A DNA stretch of 39,925 nt from Streptosporangiaceae bacterium (lineage in GTDB: Bacteria > Actinomycetota > Actinomycetes > Streptosporangiales > Streptosporangiaceae): positions 1 through 39,925 of the forward strand of contig JAFARZ010000032.1 of the NCBI GenBank assembly GCA_019245115.1, written 5' to 3'. The notes beneath the pieces were generated by a model. It was not told the DNA's origin, did no database searches, and worked only from the letters and a program-made list of their open reading frames with translations. Positions 35,487 through 39,925 of this stretch are shown here, piece by piece (position 1 is the stretch's first letter; each line of letters opens with the position of its first letter). The position numbers and the translations under genes are program-made.

Positions 35487-36160
35487 ACGCCGAGCTTAGC
35501 CACCAGGCCGGCCTGGTAGGCGAGGACGACAAGCTGCGCGCGGTCGCGGGCGCCGAGCTTGGTCATCGCGTGGTTCGCGTGTGTCTTGACGGTCAGCGGG
35601 CTGAGCGTGAGGCGCTCGGCTATCTCGGCATTGGACATGCCGGTCGCCACCAGAGCCACGATCTCACGCTCACGATCGGTCAGCGCGTCGAGCAGACCCG
35701 GCGGCGCCGCCGGGCCCGGGTCCTGATGGGTGAGGAACCGGGCGATGAGCGTGCGGGTGGCGGCGGGGGAGAGCAGGGCGTCCCCGCGGGCCACGGTCCT
35801 TATCGCGTCGATCAGCACGTCCGGGCGCGAGCCCTTGCCGAGGAACCCGCTGGCGCCCGAACGCAGCGCCTCGAAGACGTACTCGTCCACCTCGAACGTG
35901 GTCAAGATCAGGACCTTGACGCCGGCCAGGTCCTCATCCGCCGTGATCTGCCGGGTCGCCGCGAGGCCGTCGAGCTCGGGCATCCGGATATCCATCAGCA
36001 CCACGTCGGCACGTGCTTCGCGAGCCAGCCGGATGGCCTGCCTGCCCGTCGCCGCCTCGGCCACCACGGCCAGGTCGGGTGCGCTGTCGACCATCATCCG
36101 CAGCCCGGCGCGGACCAGTTCCTGGTCATCCGCGAGCAGGACCCGGATCGCGATAGTCAC
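35483..36160 (-). CDS. NarL/LuxR-family two-component response regulator
   Basis: A 225-residue regulator starting at GTG. The receiver domain has Asp11-Asp12 and phospho-acceptor Asp57 (VVLMDIRMPELDG), then the conserved Thr (LILTTF) and Lys (GFLGKGS). The C-terminal LuxR-type helix-turn-helix is LTDREREIVALVATGMSNAEIAERLTLSPLTVKTHANHAMTKLG. It overlaps the sensor kinase gene upstream (GTGA) and fasR downstream (GTGA), so all three are probably translated from one message. The target genes are unknown; the neighbouring MMPL exporter and the fab operon are candidates. Confidence 0.94.
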   Translation of the reverse strand: MTIAIRVLLADDQELVRAGLRMMVDSAPDLAVVAEAATGRQAIRLAREARADVVLMDIRMPELDGLAATRQITADEDLAGVKVLILTTFEVDEYVFEALRSGASGFLGKGSRPDVLIDAIRTVARGDALLSPAATRTLIARFLTHQDPGPAAPPGLLDALTDREREIVALVATGMSNAEIAERLTLSPLTVKTHANHAMTKLGARDRAQLVVLAYQAGLVAKLGV

Positions 36161-37353
36161 GACGCCACCTGACCGGGGGCGGGCAGTTCGGCCAGGACGC
36201 GGAATCCGCCGCCCCCGCGCGGTCCCGTGGACAGCCAGCCACCGACCGCGACGGCGCGCTCCCGCATGCCGATGATCCCGTGACCCTCGCCGGAATCCGG
36301 AAGCTGCCCGGTGTACGGCCCGTCGTCTTCCACCACCAGCGTGAGCATCTCGGGCCGGAACGCGAGCCGGACCGACGCGGACGCCCCGGCCGCGTGTTTC
36401 GCGGTGTTGGTGAGCGATTCCTGGATCACCCGGTACGCGGTGAGGTCCACCGCCTCCGGGAGCGGCCGGATCTCACCGGTCACGTCGCAGCTCACCTGGA
36501 GGCCGGTGGCGGTGAAGGAGCCGATCAGCTCGTCAAGCCGGTCCAGGCCGCCGGCCGGTTCGACCGGCTCGCGCTCGCCCGGCTGCCGCAGCAGCCCGAC
36601 CGTCAGCCTGAGCTCCTCCAGCGCGGCCTCGCTGGCGTGGCGGATGTGCGCGAGCGACTCCCGCGCCTTGCCCAGGTCGTTGTCCAGCAGGTAACCCATC
36701 GCGCCCGCCTGGACGCTGATCAGCGCGACATGATGACCCACGGCGTCGTGCAGTTCGCGCGCGATCCGCAGGCGCTCCTCCTGTACTCGCCGGCGTGCCT
36801 CGTACTCGCGGCCTTCCTCGGCGCGCCGGGCTCGTTCCTCCAGCATGGCCTCGTGTGCCCGCTTCGCCCGCACCGCCTGCCCGACGGCGGCCGCCACCAC
36901 GATCCACGGCACCACTTCCACTTCGGACCAGCCCGTCTTCGCGTCCATGCCGAACAGCAGGTGGCCGATGATCAAGGTGCCCACGGCGGCGGCGGTGCCG
37001 GCCATCGCCGGTGTCCTCTCGCTGCGTACCGAGAACACGAACATCGCGATGACCAGCCCGGGAAAGGTCAGGAAATCGGGTGTTCCGGCGATCATCGAGC
37101 TGACCGCGCCGGTCGTGGTGACGGCGATCAGCAGGCACGAAGGCCAGCGCATGAGCGTGATCACCGCGAAACTCACATACGTGACCGTGGCGATCGATAT
37201 CCCGGCCGACGTCATGGCGTCCCGCTGGTGCATGCCGGCGACCATCAGCGCGGTGCCGAACAGTGCGGCGGGCACGCCGAGGCAGACCAGCGCGCGGTGC
37301 GCGACCACTTCTCGCCGGAACCTGTCCTGGGCGAGGTCGCTGATGGGGCCCAC
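36157..37353 (-). CDS. Two-component sensor histidine kinase (NarL-partner, HisKA_3 type)
   Basis: A 398-residue membrane kinase. About four to five helices lie in the first 160 residues, with very short external loops, so the sensing may be intramembrane. A coiled region (residues 162-195) leads to the dimerisation helix RIARELHDAVGHHVALISVQAG with phospho-acceptor His202. The ATPase domain has YRVIQESLTNTAKHA (N box) and VEDDGPYTG with GHGIIGMRERAVAVGG (G boxes). It starts at GTG with a weak ribosome site and faces the divergent MMPL gene across 220 bp. Confidence 0.93.
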   Translation of the reverse strand: MGPISDLAQDRFRREVVAHRALVCLGVPAALFGTALMVAGMHQRDAMTSAGISIATVTYVSFAVITLMRWPSCLLIAVTTTGAVSSMIAGTPDFLTFPGLVIAMFVFSVRSERTPAMAGTAAAVGTLIIGHLLFGMDAKTGWSEVEVVPWIVVAAAVGQAVRAKRAHEAMLEERARRAEEGREYEARRRVQEERLRIARELHDAVGHHVALISVQAGAMGYLLDNDLGKARESLAHIRHASEAALEELRLTVGLLRQPGEREPVEPAGGLDRLDELIGSFTATGLQVSCDVTGEIRPLPEAVDLTAYRVIQESLTNTAKHAAGASASVRLAFRPEMLTLVVEDDGPYTGQLPDSGEGHGIIGMRERAVAVGGWLSTGPRGGGGFRVLAELPAPGQVAS

Positions 37354-37447
37354 ACAGGGACTGTAAGCAGCCGTGGCCCGGACGGCAAACAGCTGGCGGG
37401 CAACCTACCACCAGCGCAGTAGGCGCGGCCGCCGGTCACCCGCGACG

Positions 37448-37474
37448 GCGGTAGCGTGCCGTCGGCTCTACCGC
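37448..37474. promoter_or_regulatory. Candidate operator dyad in the kinase-MMPL divergent region
   Basis: Perfect 7-bp arms GCGGTAG (37448-37454) and CTACCGC (37468-37474) with a 13-bp spacer lie about midway in the 220-bp divergent gap. The response regulator encoded next to it is the natural candidate ligand, by position only. Confidence 0.35.
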
Positions 37475-37573
37475 GACCGCGGCAGCCGAAAGTCACGCCG
37501 CTAGGCCGACGACAGGCCCGCACAGAATCACCAACGATGGAAAGCATCAAATCCGTCGAACACGGGGAGATTC

Positions 37574-39742
37574 ATGTCTGCCATCGCAAGGTGGTGCTAT
37601 CGCCATCGGTTCGTGGTCATCGCGGCCTGGGTGGTCGTGCTGGTCGGCCTGGCCGGGCTCGCCCAGGCCGTCAAGAGCAACTACGACAACTCCTTCTCGC
37701 TGCCCGGCACGGACTCCACTACGGCCCAGCAGCTGCTGGCCAAGGCCGTCCCCGCCCAGGCGGGCGACTCCGACACGATCGTCTGGCAGGTCAGCCACGG
37801 CACGGTGCGCGATCCCGCGGTCACTGCCCGGATGACCGGCGTCCTGAAGCAGATCTCCACCATGCCCGAGGTGGCCGCCGTAGCCAGCCCGTACGGCCCC
37901 CATGGCGCCAGCCGGATCAGCAAGGACGGCCGCATCGCCTTCGCCACGGTCAACTTCACCAAGCAGTCCGACAGCCTGGCCAAAGCCGATATCACGCGGG
38001 TCATCAACGCTGCCGAGGCGGCTCGCGCGCCCGGGCTGAACGTCCAGCTCGGCGGCGACGCGATCGGGAGCACCGAGCAGTCCTCGCTGGGTTTCAGCTC
38101 CACGGTCGGCGTGCTGGCGGCCGCGGTGGTGCTGTTCATCGCGTTCGGCTCCCTGCTGGCGATGCTGCTGCCGATCGTCACCGCCATCGCCGGAGTGGTC
38201 GGCGGCCTGATGGCGATCGCGCCGCTGACCCACGCGATGAGCGTCGTCAACTTCGCGCCCATCCTCGGCGCGCTGATCGGCCTGGGCGTCGGCACCGACT
38301 ACGCGCTGTTCATCGTCACCAGGCACCGTCGCGGCCTCCAGTCCGGGCTGACCCCGGAGGACGCGGCGGTCACGGCCATCAACACCTCCGGCCGGGCCGT
38401 GCTGTTCGCGGGCGGCACCGTGTGCATCGCCCTGCTCGGCATCCTGGTCCTGGGCATGGGCTTCCTGAACGGCCTGGCTGTCGCGTGCGTACTGACCGTC
38501 GTGTTCACCGTGCTGGCCGCCACCACCCTGCTGCCCGCGCTGCTCGGCGTGTTCGGGATGCGGGTGCTGAACCGGCGGCAAAGGCGCCGGCTGGCCACGG
38601 ACACACCGGCGGCCGCGGGCGTGTGGGCTCGCTGGGCGGGGACAGTCGAACGGCGGCCGGCTGTCCTCGCCGCGCTGGCCGCGGCCGTCATGGTGGTGCT
38701 CGCGATCCCGGTGCTCAGCCTCCGGCTCGGCTCCTCCGACCAGGGCAATAACCCATCGTCGAGCACCACGCGGCAGGCGTACGACCTACTAGCGCAAGGA
38801 TTCGGAAGTGGCTTTAACGGGCCGTTGCTGCTGGTCGCCCAGACCAGCTCGCCGGCCGACGTGGCGGCGCTCAAGACGCTCGAGGCCGAGCTGCCCAGAG
38901 TTACCAATGTGACCCGAGTTACACCAGTGGCCTCAGTGAACGGTACCAGCGTCATCCAGGTGACCCCCGGCACATCGCCGGAGGACAAGGCGACCTCCGA
39001 TCTCATCAGCAACTTGCGCGGCAACGCGATCCCGGCGGCTGAACGCGGCACCACTCTCCACGTGTACATCGGCGGCATCACCGCCACATTCGCCGACTTC
39101 GCCACCGTGGTCACGGGCAAGCTGCCGTGGTTCATACTCACCATCGTCGGGCTGAGCTTCCTGCTGCTCGTCGTGGCGTTCCGCAGTCTGCTGATCCCGG
39201 CGACCGCGGCGGTGATGAACCTGCTAGCGGCGGCCTCGGCGTTCGGCGTTCTTACTGCATTCTTCCAGTGGGGCTGGGGCAGCGACCCGCTCGGCCTGGG
39301 CAAGGCCGGACCGGTCGAGGCGTTCCTGCCGGTGGTGACGCTGGCCATCCTGTTCGGCCTGTCCATGGACTATCAGGTGTTCCTGGTCAGCCGGATGAAC
39401 GAGGAATGGGTACATAGCCGCGACAGCCGGCGAGCGATCCGGACCGGTCAGACCGAGACGGCCCGCGTGATAACCGCCGCGGCCACCATCATGATCTGCG
39501 TGTTCCTGGCCTTCTCGTTCGGGGGCCAGCGGGACATCGCCGAGTTCGGCATCGGCCTCGCGGCGGCGGTGGCGCTGGACGCCTTCATTCTCCGCACCGT
39601 GCTGGTGCCAGCGATCATGCACTTGTTCGGCGACGCCAACTGGTGGCTGCCCCGCTGGCTCGACCGCGGCCTCCCGCACCTGGCCATCGAGCCCCCCGAG
39701 GAAACACCAGCCCCGCCCGCCCCGGAACCCGCTGTCCGCTAA
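37574..39742 (+). CDS. MMPL family (RND superfamily) transporter
   Basis: A 722-residue membrane exporter from the ATG at 37574, behind GGGGAG. The RND layout is duplicated: an N-terminal helix (FVVIAAWVVVLVGLAGLAQ), an external domain, a helix bundle with the functional motif GLGVGTDYALFIVTRHRRG, then a second external domain and bundle with LFGLSMDYQVFLVSRMNEEW. The paired GxxxDY motifs carry the aspartate-tyrosine proton relay of MmpL proteins. It probably exports a lipid or a small molecule. It is divergent from a two-component system that may control it. Confidence 0.94.
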   Translation: MSAIARWCYRHRFVVIAAWVVVLVGLAGLAQAVKSNYDNSFSLPGTDSTTAQQLLAKAVPAQAGDSDTIVWQVSHGTVRDPAVTARMTGVLKQISTMPEVAAVASPYGPHGASRISKDGRIAFATVNFTKQSDSLAKADITRVINAAEAARAPGLNVQLGGDAIGSTEQSSLGFSSTVGVLAAAVVLFIAFGSLLAMLLPIVTAIAGVVGGLMAIAPLTHAMSVVNFAPILGALIGLGVGTDYALFIVTRHRRGLQSGLTPEDAAVTAINTSGRAVLFAGGTVCIALLGILVLGMGFLNGLAVACVLTVVFTVLAATTLLPALLGVFGMRVLNRRQRRRLATDTPAAAGVWARWAGTVERRPAVLAALAAAVMVVLAIPVLSLRLGSSDQGNNPSSSTTRQAYDLLAQGFGSGFNGPLLLVAQTSSPADVAALKTLEAELPRVTNVTRVTPVASVNGTSVIQVTPGTSPEDKATSDLISNLRGNAIPAAERGTTLHVYIGGITATFADFATVVTGKLPWFILTIVGLSFLLLVVAFRSLLIPATAAVMNLLAAASAFGVLTAFFQWGWGSDPLGLGKAGPVEAFLPVVTLAILFGLSMDYQVFLVSRMNEEWVHSRDSRRAIRTGQTETARVITAAATIMICVFLAFSFGGQRDIAEFGIGLAAAVALDAFILRTVLVPAIMHLFGDANWWLPRWLDRGLPHLAIEPPEETPAPPAPEPAVR

Positions 39743-39850
39743 CCCTGGCCGGAGGTGGTGAATGTGCCATCGTCCCCCCTAGAGAGGCTGTTACGCGGGT
39801 GCGGGGTGCGGGGGTGTGGTGCCCGTTTCGGCAGTTTGAGGTGGATCCGT

Positions 39851-39889
39851 GATCGTGGCGTATACCCCTAGGGGGTGTGCGCCACGATC
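39851..39889 (+). terminator. Terminator-like hairpin downstream of the MMPL gene
   Basis: Arms GATCGTGGCG (39851-39860) and CGCCACGATC (39880-39889) are perfect and continue inward through four A-U/G-U pairs and four G-C pairs to a 3-nt loop. The stem is 18 bp if G-U pairs are allowed, which favours an RNA role. No T-run follows, as is common for actinobacterial terminators. It lies 108 nt after the MMPL stop; the 39743-39850 stretch between holds nothing I can name. Confidence 0.55.
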
Positions 39890-39925
39890 CGGTGTTACTG
39901 GCGTGGCTGGTTGCGCCGTCTAACA

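Overview
The window is a dense, very GC-rich stretch of chromosome from a high-GC Gram-positive actinomycete. GTG starts, 4-nt ATGA/GTGA gene overlaps and an intact Pup-proteasome locus all point there. The gene order (histidine phosphatase, DUF3090, SCO1664-like; PAC2 and metH; RecB-like nuclease, M50 protease, trmI, arc, dop, pup, prcBA) matches what is known of actinobacterial core regions. The fatty-acid cluster follows the Streptomyces fasR-fabD-fabH-acpP-fabF order. I would guess a Streptosporangiales-like lineage, but the sequence does not settle the genus. No rRNA, tRNA, CRISPR array, insertion sequence or prophage was seen.

Layout. 1-2113 (+): histidine phosphatase, DUF3090 protein and SCO1664-like kinase-fold protein. 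2234-4085 (-): secreted esterase and PAC2 protein. 4145-9137 (+): B12-dependent methionine synthase metH, a HAD phosphatase and a small membrane protein. 9477-15635 (+): a five-gene oligopeptide-type ABC importer. 15673-18095 (-): a PadR regulator with an ABC-2 drug-type exporter. 18122-19220: gene-free, low-complexity and repeat-rich. 19221-28431: RecB-like nuclease (-), then M50 protease, trmI, arc/mpa, dop, pup, prcB and prcA (+). 28432-28913: gene-free, with two dispersed repeats. 28914-37353 (-): sensor kinase, response regulator, fasR, fabD, fabH, acpP, fabF and an acyl-CoA carboxylase beta subunit. 37574-39742 (+): an MMPL/RND exporter.

Function. The proteasome locus encodes the tag (Pup, ending GGQ), its deamidase/depupylase (Dop), the unfoldase ring (Arc/Mpa, ending GQYL) and the 20S core (PrcB with T1/D17/K33, PrcA). 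The ligase gene pafA is not beside it. The fab locus encodes malonyl transfer, chain initiation, the acyl carrier and elongation. A carboxyltransferase of the malonyl-CoA-forming type sits at its end, FasR upstream, and a two-component system is joined to fasR by a GTGA overlap.

Most unusual observations: (1) FabD carries a C-terminal domain resembling a biotin carboxyl carrier domain that lacks the biotinyl lysine. (2) Two families of dispersed, nested-hairpin intergenic repeats occur, each in two copies; one family shows compensatory base changes, and one of its copies supplies the C-terminus of the esterase. (3) Several genes have 17-18 bp tandem duplications running through their stop codons. 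(4) Five starts without a Shine-Dalgarno sequence have a TAGNNT hexamer 6-8 nt upstream, which suggests leaderless transcripts.
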